Made by a program: the position numbers and the translations under genes
Notes under the pieces: model-generated
The model's database searches: none
The model's input: only the letters and a program-made list of their open reading frames with translations
What the model was told of the DNA's origin: nothing
NCBI RefSeq assembly: GCF_018130215.1
Contig: NZ_JAFCKQ010000052.1
Location: 1-58,198 of the forward strand
Direction: 5' to 3'
Source of the DNA: Bradyrhizobium jicamae
Lineage (GTDB): Bacteria; Pseudomonadota; Alphaproteobacteria; Rhizobiales; Xanthobacteraceae
Length of the DNA: 58,198 bases
Part shown: positions 44,955-53,618 of the stretch, one piece after another
How the letters are laid out: each line of letters starts with the position of its first letter
Numbering within the stretch: the first letter of the stretch is position 1

Positions 44955-45878
44955 TCATTGCATTGGGTTAGACGCCGGTTGACCGGTAGACGCATCCCAT
45001 TGGTCGAACTCGCGTACCAATCGTACCAGGTGCACAAGCAGCATGGATGTATCGTTCTTGCGGTGGCTCATGATGATAGGCGACATCATCTTCGGCTCGT
45101 CGAGGTCGATGAAGCGCACGTCGTCTCGACCCAGGCGTTTGACTGAGGCTGGGACGATGCAGACGCCGGCGCCGGAAGCCACCAACCCCAGTGCGGTTTG
45201 CAGCTCTCTTGCCTCTGTGCCAACCCTCGCCTCGATGCCCGCGTCTCGATAGAACGACAGCACCTGGTCTGCGTAGCTGGGCCGTGGTGACTTGGGATAG
45301 ACAATGAGCTGCTCTTCTGCGGCCGCGCGCAATCGAATTTTTCCTTTCCTGCTCGCCAGCTTGTGCCCGCGCGGCACCGCGACGCAGAGTCTTTCTTCGC
45401 GAATGATGCGGCGGACGATCGCATCGTCGTCGAAGCGAAGGCGGCCAAAGCCAACGTCGATGCGCCCGTCCTTCAAAGCCGCGACCTGTTCGAGCGTTGT
45501 CATCTCCAGAAGATTGACCTCTGCGCCGGGTGCGATGATGCGGAACCGACGGATCAACTCTGGCAGCGCGTCGTAGAGCGTAGAGGCGACGAAGCCGATG
45601 TTGAATTGCAGCACCAGTCCCTTGGCAATTCGCTTCGTCATCGCGCGCATCTCGTCGATGCGCTGCAAGACCAGGAGTCCCTGTTGGAACAAATATCGTC
45701 CAGGCTCGGTCAAGGTAAGTGGCCGTCCCCGGTCGAGCAGCCGCACCCCGAGCTCCTCCTCGAGCTGTTGCACCTGGCGGCTCAGGGGCGGTTGGGCAAT
45801 ATGCAGCTTTTCCGCGGCGCGACTGAATGAGCCTTCCGCGGCGACCGTCGTGAAGTAACGCAGGTGGCGAAGCTCCAA
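44955..45878 (-). CDS. LysR-type regulator of the cat/ben operon (CatM/BenM/CatR type)
   Basis: 307 aa. TTG start at 45878 (MELRHLRYFTTVAAEGS) with GGAGGA 9 nt upstream; upstream ATGs are out of frame. Winged HTH 1-60 (FSRAAEKLHIAQPPLSRQVQ), then a LysR effector domain (residues about 90-290). Likely activates catB onwards in response to cis,cis-muconate (and perhaps benzoate), from the family and the two ATAC-N7-GTAT sites. Divergent from the operon, with a small ferredoxin gene between. Confidence 0.9.
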   Translation of the reverse strand: MELRHLRYFTTVAAEGSFSRAAEKLHIAQPPLSRQVQQLEEELGVRLLDRGRPLTLTEPGRYLFQQGLLVLQRIDEMRAMTKRIAKGLVLQFNIGFVASTLYDALPELIRRFRIIAPGAEVNLLEMTTLEQVAALKDGRIDVGFGRLRFDDDAIVRRIIREERLCVAVPRGHKLASRKGKIRLRAAAEEQLIVYPKSPRPSYADQVLSFYRDAGIEARVGTEARELQTALGLVASGAGVCIVPASVKRLGRDDVRFIDLDEPKMMSPIIMSHRKNDTSMLLVHLVRLVREFDQWDASTGQPASNPMQ

Positions 45879-45901
45879 GGAACAGTTCCTCCAAATTCAC
45901 C

Positions 45902-45916
45902 ATACCTTTCGAGTAT
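45902..45916. promoter_or_regulatory. ATAC-N7-GTAT operator upstream of the LysR gene
   Basis: ATACctttcgaGTAT is an exact match to the site used by CatM and BenM. It lies 24 nt before the LysR start, where it would serve autoregulation, and 80 nt upstream of the ferredoxin gene. Confidence 0.75.
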
Positions 45917-45996
45917 AAAGATAGACCCGATCGATCCTGTGCATCAAGTGGGTCCTGGCTTAAACCAAACGTGGACACCACCCAGGAGCATGTGCG

Positions 45997-46191
45997 GTGA
46001 TCGTCTGTAGTTGCAACGTCCTCAGCGACAGCCAGATAAGAACTGCGATTGCGAGCGCGACACCTCGTGCGCGGATAAGACACGTCTATGCCTCGCTTTG
46101 CTGCGCCGCCAAGTGTGGCCGCTGCGCACGCACGATCAAGGCGATGCTGGAAGACCACATCGTTGCGAGCGAAGGGGCCGCTGCCGGCTGA
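45997..46191 (+). CDS. bfd: bacterioferritin-associated ferredoxin-like [2Fe-2S] protein
   Basis: 64 aa. GTG start at 45997 with CAGGAG upstream. Begins MIVCSCNVLSDSQIRTAI; the Bfd cluster pattern is Cys4, Cys6, Cys40 and Cys43 (CSC...CGRC), the same as E. coli Bfd (4, 6, 38, 41) with a slightly longer middle. Bfd reduces bacterioferritin to release iron. No bacterioferritin gene is adjacent. Its position between a catabolic regulator and its operon may be chance or may link iron supply to the iron-dependent CatA and BenABC. Confidence 0.88.
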   Translation: MIVCSCNVLSDSQIRTAIASATPRARIRHVYASLCCAAKCGRCARTIKAMLEDHIVASEGAAAG

Positions 46192-46565
46192 AAGTCGCAT
46201 CGAAGATGAGAGCCGCAAGCGCTCATCCGATCACAACAGCCGATTTGGCACAGCACTCGCGACCGCGCATGAGACCGCTTCGGTCGCTTGCAATCCCGCT
46301 GCCCGCGTTGGCATTCAGTCCATATCATACAAGCTCGTCGCATCGCCGCCCGGCGTAGCGCGACGGGCTGGCGCATTACGATGTCGGTCGATGCCGGGCG
46401 CGCAGCAGAGGCCAGGTCGGCCGCGCACGCGAAGTGCGATCGTTGTCCAACGTCATGAAGTCGCGCGGCCGTCGAAGGCTTTCCACGTCGCACTATACCA
46501 TGCAGGTATGAATTAAAACTCAATCGGTCTTTGCGGAAGGCGTCAGTCTCACCTAGTTGTTGACT
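46192..46565. other. upstream region of the cat/ben operon
   Basis: 374 nt without a supportable gene (a plus frame 46088-46516 is a shadow). Contains the ATAC-N7-GTAT site at 46495-46509; the segment just after it (gaattaaaactcaat) is the most AT-rich part and is the likely promoter. Confidence 0.5.
46495..46509. promoter_or_regulatory. ATAC-N7-GTAT operator of the cat/ben operon
   Basis: ATACcatgcagGTAT, an exact CatM/BenM-type site, 56 nt upstream of the catB ATG. With the identical pattern at 45902 this strongly implies that the linked LysR protein controls both. Confidence 0.8.
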
Positions 46566-47756
46566 ATGAAATGCCAATTCGAGGTCAAGCCGTTGACGAT
46601 CAAAGCCGCCCAGTTCGATACCTTTATCGTGGATCTGCCGACGATCCGGCCGCATGTGCTGGCGATGGCCACCATGCGCAGCCAGGCAATCGTCTTGTTC
46701 CGGATCACCTGTTCGGACGGTGTGGTCGGCGTGGGCGAGGGAACCACAATCGGGGGCCTGAGCTACGGAGACGAGAGCCCTGAGGGCATCAAGCTCGCCA
46801 TCGATACATACATCACCCCGATCCTGAGGACGTGCGACGTATCCCGCGTCTCTGAGACGATGTCGAAGATCGGCCGCAACGTCGTCGGCAACCATATCGC
46901 GAAATGCGCGGTGGAGACGGCGCTGCTCGACGCAGCCGGCAGAAGGCTTGGCGTTCCCGTCTCCGAATTGATCGGCGGAGGCCGCGTACGCGACCGACTG
47001 CCGGTGGCCTGGACGCTCGCGAGCGGAAATACCGCGCTCGACATCGAAGAGGCCCAGGCGATGATTGAGGCCAGGCGACACTCGATATTCAAGCTCAAGA
47101 TCGGCAAGCGCAGTGTGGCCGAAGACGCTGCTCACGTGGCGGCGATCAAGAAGGCCGTCGGAAGCCGCGGCAGCGTTCGTGTCGACGTCAACCAGGGCTG
47201 GGACGAAGCGCAGGCCGATGTCGGCATGAAGATGCTGGCGGACGCCGGCTGCGATCTGGTCGAACAGCCGGTCGCGCGCGACGCGCTCGCGGCGATGGCG
47301 CGTCTGTCCGCGCGCCACGGAATTCCACTGATGGCGGACGAGGCGCTGCACGGCCCGCGGGATGCGTTCCGTGTCGCAGCAAGCGCCGGCGCCCGTGTGT
47401 TCGCCGTGAAGATTGCCCAATCGGGCGGCTTGCATGCCGCACGCGACGTCGCCGCCATCGCCGAAGCCTCGGGTATCGGTCTCTACGGCGGCACCATGCT
47501 CGAGGCCGGAGTGGGGACAGTGGCCTCCGCCCAACTCTTCGCGACCTTCCCGAAGCTCGCTTGGGGCACCGAACTGTTCGGCCCGCTGCTGCTCACGGAA
47601 GAGATTCTCGCCGAACCACTCGACTATGCCGATTTCAGCCTCGGCGTACCTACAGGACCCGGCCTCGGCATCGCGCTCGACGAGGACAAGATCGCCCGTT
47701 TCCGCCGCGACCGCACGGCGCCCACCCTGCACGTCGTTGCAGCCAAAGGAGCTTGA
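46566..47756 (+). CDS. catB: muconate cycloisomerase
   Basis: 396 aa. Converts cis,cis-muconate to muconolactone with Mn2+. Enolase-superfamily residues line up: KxK at Lys176/Lys178 (FKLKIGK), metal ligands Asp207 (RVDVNQG), Glu233 (LVEQP) and Asp258 (MADE), and Lys282; spacings 29-26-25-24 equal those of Pseudomonas CatB. The ATG at 46566 is chosen; two TTG codons 6-9 nt upstream are alternatives, and no strong ribosome site decides. First gene of catBCA-benABCD. Confidence 0.94.
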   Translation: MKCQFEVKPLTIKAAQFDTFIVDLPTIRPHVLAMATMRSQAIVLFRITCSDGVVGVGEGTTIGGLSYGDESPEGIKLAIDTYITPILRTCDVSRVSETMSKIGRNVVGNHIAKCAVETALLDAAGRRLGVPVSELIGGGRVRDRLPVAWTLASGNTALDIEEAQAMIEARRHSIFKLKIGKRSVAEDAAHVAAIKKAVGSRGSVRVDVNQGWDEAQADVGMKMLADAGCDLVEQPVARDALAAMARLSARHGIPLMADEALHGPRDAFRVAASAGARVFAVKIAQSGGLHAARDVAAIAEASGIGLYGGTMLEAGVGTVASAQLFATFPKLAWGTELFGPLLLTEEILAEPLDYADFSLGVPTGPGLGIALDEDKIARFRRDRTAPTLHVVAAKGA

Positions 47757-47759
47757 GCC

Positions 47760-48050
47760 GTGCTCGCCATGGTCCAGATGAACGTTCGGATCCCGTTGGA
47801 CTTCGACAAGCAGGAAGCCGAGCGCCTCAAGACGCACGAGAAGCAGCGCTTCCAGGAGCTGCAGCGCGCCGGCAAGTGGCGGCACATCTGGCGCGTCGTG
47901 GGCCGCTACGCGAACGTCAGCATCTTCGATGTCGAAAGCAATTCCGAACTCCACGATATCCTGACGAGCCTGCCGCTCTATCCCTTCATGGAGATGGAGG
48001 TGACGCCGCTCTGCCGCCACCCGTCCTCGCTGCATGAGGACGATCGCTAA
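47760..48050 (+). CDS. catC: muconolactone delta-isomerase
   Basis: 96 aa, the normal length. Turns muconolactone into beta-ketoadipate enol-lactone. GTG start at 47760 (MLAMVQMNVRIPLDFDK) aligns with the family N-terminus; GGAG lies a few nt before. Conserved GKWRHIWRVVGRYANVSIFD and the HPS near the C-terminus are present. Three nt separate it from catB. Confidence 0.94.
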   Translation: MLAMVQMNVRIPLDFDKQEAERLKTHEKQRFQELQRAGKWRHIWRVVGRYANVSIFDVESNSELHDILTSLPLYPFMEMEVTPLCRHPSSLHEDDR

Positions 48051-48103
48051 CGCTTCGAACCACGAGCGTCCGCACAGCGGACACAAACCAACGGAGAGAC
48101 GAC

Positions 48104-48997
48104 ATGGATGCGAGCTTCGTGAAGACCCCGGAAGTCCAGGCCCTGCTCGACAAGGCCGCCGGTCTCAATCAACCAAGCGGTGATGCCCGTCTGAAAGCGA
48201 TCGTCCGCGACATCGTCGAGGCGAGCGCCGAGATCATCGTCCGCCACGACATCAGCGAGGACGAATTCTGGGGCGCAGTCAGCTTCCTGCAGAAGGGTGC
48301 GCCGGAATTCGGCCTGTTGGTGCCGGGCTCCGGGCTGGAGCACTTCCTCGACCTCTTCATGGACGCGAAGGATGCGGAAGCCGGTCTCACCGGCGGTACA
48401 CCGCGCACGATCGAGGGGCCACTCTACGTGGCGGGCGCGCCACTCGAGGAAGGTGACGTCAATCTGACCAAGGACGCCGACGAGACCGGCAGTCTCTACA
48501 TGAGGGGGCGTGTCACCGGTCCGGACGGCGAACCGGTGAAGGATGCGGTGGTGCACGTCTGGCACGCGAACTCGCAGGGCTGGTACTCGCACTTTGACCC
48601 GACACGCGAACAGACGCCCTTCAACAACCGCGCCCGCATCAAGCTCGGTCCGGACGGAAAGTATTCGTTCCATTCCAGGATGCCGAACGGCTATTCCGTG
48701 CCTGAAGGCGGTGCCACGGATACGCTGATGAAGGCGATAGGCCGCCACGGCCATCGGCCGGCGCACGTCCACTTCTTCATCGAGGCGCCCGGTTACCGGA
48801 TGCTGACGACGCAGATCAACTTCGGCGACGATCCGCACGCCGCCGACGACTTCGCCTTCGCCACCCGGGACGGTCTGCTTCCGGTTCCGCAACGCCAGGG
48901 CGACAGCGCCTACATCAACTTCGACTTCCAGCTGCAGCGGGCCGCCGGCACCGCGGACGAGCATCTTTCCGGCCGGCAGCGAGCCGAGGCGGCGTGA
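48104..48997 (+). CDS. catA: catechol 1,2-dioxygenase
   Basis: 297 aa intradiol dioxygenase, Fe3+-dependent. Ring-cleaves catechol to cis,cis-muconate. Iron ligands Tyr161 (GWYSHFD), Tyr197 (NGYSVP), His221 and His223 (PAHVHFF) have exactly the spacing of Acinetobacter CatA (164, 200, 224, 226). The N-terminal helical dimerisation domain (1-90) is present. CGGAGAG ribosome site. Lies between catC and benA, so dihydrodiol conversion and ring cleavage are co-expressed. Confidence 0.96.
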   Translation: MDASFVKTPEVQALLDKAAGLNQPSGDARLKAIVRDIVEASAEIIVRHDISEDEFWGAVSFLQKGAPEFGLLVPGSGLEHFLDLFMDAKDAEAGLTGGTPRTIEGPLYVAGAPLEEGDVNLTKDADETGSLYMRGRVTGPDGEPVKDAVVHVWHANSQGWYSHFDPTREQTPFNNRARIKLGPDGKYSFHSRMPNGYSVPEGGATDTLMKAIGRHGHRPAHVHFFIEAPGYRMLTTQINFGDDPHAADDFAFATRDGLLPVPQRQGDSAYINFDFQLQRAAGTADEHLSGRQRAEAA

Positions 48998-49046
48998 GCC
49001 GCCACCCGGACCGGATGCGAAAACGAAACGAAGAGGAGAGGAACCA

Positions 49047-50417
49047 ATGACGACGCTTTTGGAGCGCATCGATGGTGCGGTCGTCGAAGACAAGGAGCGC
49101 GGGCTGTACCGATGCCGGCGCGACATCTTCAGCGACGTCGAGATGTACGAGCTTGAGATGCAGCACATCTTCGAAGGCAATTGGGTGTTTCTGGCGCACG
49201 AGAGCCAGATCCCGGACAACAACGACTACTTCAGCACCTGGATCGGCCGAAAGCCGATCATGATCACCCGCGACAAGGCAGGCGAACTGCACGCAATGAT
49301 CAACGCCTGCGCCCATCGCGGCGCGATGCTCTGCCGGCGCAAGCACGGCAACAAGAGCAGCTTTACTTGTCCGTTTCACGGCTGGACGTTCAGCAACGCC
49401 GGCAAGCTGCTGAAGGTGAAGGACGGCAAAACGGGCGATTATCCGAGTTCGTTCAACACCCAGGGTTCGCATGACCTGACGAAAGTCCCCCGGTTCGAAA
49501 GCTATCGTGGCTTCCTTTTCGGCAGCCTCAACCCGGACGTCGTATCGCTCGAGGAGCATCTCGGCGGCGCCAAGGTCGTGATCGACCAGATCGCCGATGG
49601 GGCGCCTGACGGCATCGAGGTGCTGCGCGGCAATTCCTCCTACATCTACGACGGCAACTGGAAACTCCAGATGGAGAACGGCGCCGACGGCTATCACGTG
49701 AGTTCTGTGCACTGGAACTACTCGGCGACCATGGGCCATCGCAACTACGAGAACGAGGGCACCAAGACGGTCGATGCCAATGGATGGTCCAAGAGCGTGG
49801 GTGGGGTCTACGGTTTCGAGAACGGCCATATCCTGCTCTGGACGAATCTTCTCAACCCGGAAGTACGGCCGGTCTTCAACCACAGGGATGACCTGGAAGC
49901 TCGCCTCGGCAAGGATCGTGCTGGCTTCATCGTTGGACAGACGCGCAACCTCGCACTCTACCCGAACGTCTACCTGATGGACCAGTTCTCGACGCAGATC
50001 CGCGTCGTGCGACCCATCAGCGTCGACCGGACCGAGGTCACGATCTACTGCTTCGCCCCGAAGGGCGAGGACGCGAAGGAGAGGGCGACGCGCATCCGGC
50101 AGTACGAGGATTTCTTCAACGTTTCGGGTATGGGCACGCCGGACGATCTGGAGGAGTTCCGTGCATGCCAGACGGCCTATACCGGCGCAGGCGAACTCTG
50201 GAACGACCTGAGCCGAGGCGCTGTCCACTGGATCGATGGTCCGGACGACAACGCCAGGGCGATCGGACTGAAGCCGCTGCTGAGCGGCGAGCGCAGCGAG
50301 GACGAAGGCTTGTTCGTGCGTCAGCACGAATTCTGGGCGAAGTCGCTACGCGAAGCGATCCTTCGCAACGGCACCGGCGCGACCCAGGTCGTCCCGATGC
50401 AGGGAGAAGCAGCATGA
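49047..50417 (+). CDS. benA: benzoate 1,2-dioxygenase large (alpha) subunit
   Basis: 456 aa. Rieske non-haem iron oxygenase. Rieske ligands Cys88/His90 (CAHRGAML) and Cys108/His111 (CPFHGW); mononuclear iron His217 and His222 in DGYHVSSVHW with Asp214 as the electron bridge. Adds O2 to benzoate to give the cis-diol. GAGGAGAGG precedes the ATG. Overlaps benB by 4 nt. Confidence 0.95.
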   Translation: MTTLLERIDGAVVEDKERGLYRCRRDIFSDVEMYELEMQHIFEGNWVFLAHESQIPDNNDYFSTWIGRKPIMITRDKAGELHAMINACAHRGAMLCRRKHGNKSSFTCPFHGWTFSNAGKLLKVKDGKTGDYPSSFNTQGSHDLTKVPRFESYRGFLFGSLNPDVVSLEEHLGGAKVVIDQIADGAPDGIEVLRGNSSYIYDGNWKLQMENGADGYHVSSVHWNYSATMGHRNYENEGTKTVDANGWSKSVGGVYGFENGHILLWTNLLNPEVRPVFNHRDDLEARLGKDRAGFIVGQTRNLALYPNVYLMDQFSTQIRVVRPISVDRTEVTIYCFAPKGEDAKERATRIRQYEDFFNVSGMGTPDDLEEFRACQTAYTGAGELWNDLSRGAVHWIDGPDDNARAIGLKPLLSGERSEDEGLFVRQHEFWAKSLREAILRNGTGATQVVPMQGEAA

Positions 50418-50938
50418 GCGCCGCGACCGCCACCACCCTTGCGCCTCTGGCGAAGCTTGACATCGAACAGATCAGGGCCTTCCTCTACCGCGAGGCGCGC
50501 CTGCTGGACGACCGGCAGTGGGATGAATGGATCAAACTCTATTCGCCGAAGGCCAGTTTCTGGATGCCGTCCTGGGACGATGACGACCAGTTGGTCGAGG
50601 ATCCCCAGCAGCATGTTTCGCTGATCTACTACCCCAATCGCGAGGGGCTCGAGGATCGCGTCTTCCGGATCAAGACCGAGCGCTCGGGTGCGAGCACGCC
50701 GGAGCCGCGGACCAGCCACAACATCTCCAACATCGAGATCGTGGCGGAACGTGATGGCGAAGTTGACCTGCGCTTCAACTGGCACACGCTGAGCCACCGC
50801 TACAAGAAGACGGACAGCTTCTTCGGCACCGCATTCTACACGCTCGATACAAGCGGTAGCGAACCGCAGATCGTCGTGAAGAAAGTCGTCCTCAAAAGCG
50901 ACTACATCCACCAAGTGATCGACATCTACCACATCTGA
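50414..50938 (+). CDS. benB: benzoate 1,2-dioxygenase small (beta) subunit
   Basis: 174 aa, ring-hydroxylating beta fold (NTF2-like). ATG overlaps the benA stop (ATGA). Begins MSAATATTLAPLAKL; family words IRAFLYREARLLDDRQWDEW near 20 and SHNISNIEIVAE near 105. Structural partner in an alpha3beta3 enzyme. Confidence 0.94.
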   Translation: MSAATATTLAPLAKLDIEQIRAFLYREARLLDDRQWDEWIKLYSPKASFWMPSWDDDDQLVEDPQQHVSLIYYPNREGLEDRVFRIKTERSGASTPEPRTSHNISNIEIVAERDGEVDLRFNWHTLSHRYKKTDSFFGTAFYTLDTSGSEPQIVVKKVVLKSDYIHQVIDIYHI

Positions 50939-50968
50939 CGCGGCTCGCCTGACGAGCGGAGAGTAGAC

Positions 50969-51991
50969 ATGACCTATCGCGTGGCACTCAACTTCGAAGA
51001 TGGGGCGACCCGCTTCATCGAATGCAACGAGGGCGAGAAGGTTCTCGACGCCGCCTATCGCAACAAGATCAACTTGCCGATGGATTGCTCGGATGGAGTC
51101 TGCGGCACCTGCAAATGCCGTTGCGAACAGGGCGACTACGACCTCGGAGACGAGTATCTGGAGGACGCCTTGAGCGGAACGGAAGCCGAAGAAGGGATGG
51201 TGCTGACCTGCCAGATGGTGCCATCCTCGGACTGCGTCATCGCCGTTCCCGTGCCGTCCAGCGCCTGCAAGGTCAAGCCCGCGGAACACGGGGGAGTGGT
51301 GAGTTCGGTCGAACTCGTGTCGGATAGTACCATCATCCTCAAGCTCAAGCTCGACAAGCCCGACGCGCTGGGATTCCTGCCTGGCCAATATGTGAACCTC
51401 ACAGTGCCGGGGACGAGCGAACATCGTTCCTATTCCTTCAGTTCGAAGGTCGGTGCGGCCGAAGCCAGTTTCCTGATCCGTAACGTTTCCGGCGGTCTTA
51501 TGAGCGGTTGGCTCGCCGGGAGCGCCAGGACAGGAGCCCGGATGAAGTTCGTTGGTCCGCAGGGGAGCTTCTTCCTGCGGAGCGTGGATCGCCCGGTCGT
51601 CATGCTCGCCGGCGGCACCGGACTGGCGCCGATCCTCTCGATGCTTGAGGTCCTTGCCGACAAGGGTACCGATCGGCCGGTGCACCTGATCTACGGCGTC
51701 ACCAATGACGGGGATCTGGTGGAGATCGAGCGGATCGAAGCGCTGGCCAAAAAGCTGCCGACTTTCACCTGGGCGACCTGTGTCGCCAGCCCCGACAGCT
51801 CGCACCCGTTGAAGGGCTACGTCACGGCGCATCTGGCGGACGAGCATCTGAACGCGGGCGACTGCGACGTCTATCTTTGTGGTCCGCCGCCCATGGTCGA
51901 GGCCGTACGGGCGTTTTTCGCGGAGAAAGGGGTGAACCCGTCCCATTTCTTCTATGAGAAGTTCTCGGCGACCGAGGCGGTGGCAGCATGA
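50969..51991 (+). CDS. benC: benzoate 1,2-dioxygenase reductase
   Basis: 340 aa. [2Fe-2S] ferredoxin domain (Cys40, Cys45, Cys48, Cys81) fused to FAD/NAD reductase (RSYSFSSKVG near 152, GGTGLAPILSMLEVL near 214, CGPPPMVEAVRAFF near 310). Passes electrons from NADH to BenAB. Similar in layout to mimB of the same window but clearly a separate family member. TGA overlaps the benD ATG. Confidence 0.95.
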   Translation: MTYRVALNFEDGATRFIECNEGEKVLDAAYRNKINLPMDCSDGVCGTCKCRCEQGDYDLGDEYLEDALSGTEAEEGMVLTCQMVPSSDCVIAVPVPSSACKVKPAEHGGVVSSVELVSDSTIILKLKLDKPDALGFLPGQYVNLTVPGTSEHRSYSFSSKVGAAEASFLIRNVSGGLMSGWLAGSARTGARMKFVGPQGSFFLRSVDRPVVMLAGGTGLAPILSMLEVLADKGTDRPVHLIYGVTNDGDLVEIERIEALAKKLPTFTWATCVASPDSSHPLKGYVTAHLADEHLNAGDCDVYLCGPPPMVEAVRAFFAEKGVNPSHFFYEKFSATEAVAA

Positions 51992-52764
51992 CGTTCGCGG
52001 GTCGCTTCGCCGACAAGACCCTTGTTGTGACCGGGGCAGCGCAGGGCATCGGACGGGCCGTGGCGCTGCGGGCCGCGGCCGAGGGCGGCAACGTCCTGTT
52101 CGTCGACCGGGCAGACTTCGTAGGCGATGTCGCCTCTGAAGCGGGCGAGAGGGGTCACGGGTTCGTCTGCGATCTCGAAACCCACGAGGGGGCTGCCGCG
52201 GCCATGACCGAAGCCGCCAGGCGTTTCGGCGGCATCGACATCCTCATCAACAACGTCGGCGGCGCAATCCGGATGCGCCCTTACGACCGCTTCGAGCCCA
52301 GGCAGGTCGAGGCTGAAATCCGCCGTTCACTGATGCCGACGCTGTGGTGCTGTCACGCGGTGCTGCCGCACTTTCTCGCGCGGGGGGCGGGGACGATCGT
52401 CAACGTCTCCTCGAACGCAACGCGCGGCATTCACCGCGTGCCGTATTCGGCGGCGAAAGGTGGCGTCAATGCCATCACCCAAAGCCTGGCGATGGAATAT
52501 GCCTCGCGCAACATCCGCGTCGTTGCGACGGCGCCCGGCGGCACCGATGTTCCGCCCCGGCGCGTACCCCGCAACGCAGAGGGCGACACCCCCCAGGAAC
52601 GTGTGTGGATGACCGAGGTCGTCGAACAGGTGAAGGAATCCAGCTTTTTCAAACGCTATGGTACCATCGACGAGCAGGCTGGGCCGATCCTGTTTCTGGC
52701 TTCAGACGAAGCGAGTTACATTTCCGGAAGCATCCTGCCGGTCGCCGGCGGTGATCTCGGATAA
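51988..52764 (+). CDS. benD: 1,6-dihydroxycyclohexa-2,4-diene-1-carboxylate dehydrogenase
   Basis: 258 aa short-chain dehydrogenase. Oxidises and decarboxylates the benzoate cis-diol to catechol with NAD+. Cofactor motif TGAAQGIG at 15-22, NNVGG near 88, catalytic Ser (NVSSNATRG near 138) and YSAAK near 153. ATGA overlap with benC. Last gene of the operon; no strong terminator seen after it. Confidence 0.94.
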   Translation: MTFAGRFADKTLVVTGAAQGIGRAVALRAAAEGGNVLFVDRADFVGDVASEAGERGHGFVCDLETHEGAAAAMTEAARRFGGIDILINNVGGAIRMRPYDRFEPRQVEAEIRRSLMPTLWCCHAVLPHFLARGAGTIVNVSSNATRGIHRVPYSAAKGGVNAITQSLAMEYASRNIRVVATAPGGTDVPPRRVPRNAEGDTPQERVWMTEVVEQVKESSFFKRYGTIDEQAGPILFLASDEASYISGSILPVAGGDLG

Positions 52765-52927
52765 GGTCCAGGAACGTCGCACCGGTTCAAATTGCCGGAA
52801 TCCTCGCGGAACGGTCTCTCGGTCGTCGCCACGCCGCGTCCTTTCGATCCCGGTATCGTGGTGCTAGGTTTGACGGTGGCAGGGAGAGAGTACCTGCTCC
52901 CTGTTTCCTACCGAACGGGAGAACGAC

Positions 52928-53143
52928 ATGGCTGAGAGCGTCTACAAAATTATCGAACTGATCGGTACCAGTAGCGACTCCTGGGAGAAAGCCGCCGCCA
53001 ACGCGGTCGAACAGGCGGCAAAGACTCTCCGGGATCTTCGCGTCGCGGAGGTTGTCACACTCGACATGCAGCTGGACGCCAAGGGCAAAGTGGAGGCCTA
53101 TCGCGCCAAGCTAAACGTCTCGTTCAAGTTTGAAGGCTCCTGA
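52928..53143 (+). CDS. dodecin family flavin-binding protein
   Basis: 71 aa, full length for the family. Begins MAESVYKIIELIGTSSDSWE, with the helix EKAAANAVEQAAKTL and strands RVAEVVTLDMQLD and VEAYRAKLNVSFKFE. Dodecins form 12-mers that store or buffer flavin. ACGGGAG upstream of the ATG. A terminator-like hairpin follows, so it is a single-gene unit. Confidence 0.92.
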   Translation: MAESVYKIIELIGTSSDSWEKAAANAVEQAAKTLRDLRVAEVVTLDMQLDAKGKVEAYRAKLNVSFKFEGS

Positions 53144-53150
53144 ACACGAT

Positions 53151-53180
53151 CGACCTCGCCCCGAATGCGGGGCGAGGTCG
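53151..53180 (+). terminator. hairpin downstream of the dodecin gene
   Basis: Perfect 12-bp stem CGACCTCGCCCC (53151-53162) with GGGGCGAGGTCG (53169-53180) and a 6-nt loop, 7 nt after the stop codon. No U-run follows, so it is probably Rho-assisted or protective. Confidence 0.65.
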
Positions 53181-53403
53181 TCGCCGTGCGCGGCGAAAGC
53201 CGGAATCAATGGTGCCCAAAGCTGCTGTAACGTCGGGTGGCCAAACGCGAGCCTTCGTCCCACAGGACGGATCGGACGGCGGGTGACTGGCCGTGGGCTG
53301 GCGGCGAGCGTCAGGACAGCCTTTCCGCCTGTCGTACTCAAGAGTGTAGTCCTGCTTCTGCTGATCGCAAACGCTCTCAATGTCGGCGCCGAGCGCGAGT
53401 TCG

Positions 53404-53440
53404 CTAAACAGGCGTGTTACTAAGCATAATACTAAACATC
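53404..53440. repeat. cluster of ACTAAACA-like repeats upstream of the chemotaxis receptor
   Basis: GCTAAACA (53403-53410), ACTAAGCAT (53419-53427) and ACTAAACAT (53431-53439) follow one another at 12-16 nt steps; a further TTTAGTGATG lies near 53535 and CACTGAACGT near 53553. The rest of 53181-53618 shows no gene. The same word occurs at 57481 and 57789. Confidence 0.45.
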
Positions 53441-53618
53441 ATTTCGGGCATCATGATCATTGCCTGACGTAAAGAGAACGCTGAAATATGCTGCATATCT
53501 GAAGAGCAGGCACTGCGCGATGCTTAACCGATAATTTAGTGATGCGTCCATACACTGAACGTATCGCTCCTCGCTGCCGTGATTCTCATCGCGAGCGGAC
53601 CTCTTCCGGGACTTATCG

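Noticed and set aside
46086..48086. 666-codon open frame antisense to catB and catC
   Set aside because: Lies opposite two certain genes with conserved catalytic residues; Arg/Ala/Gly-rich, no ribosome site.
48915..51946. Two long minus-strand frames (470 and 541 codons) opposite benA, benB and benC
   Set aside because: Same shadow effect; the plus strand has intact Rieske and ferredoxin motifs and overlapping start/stop codons.
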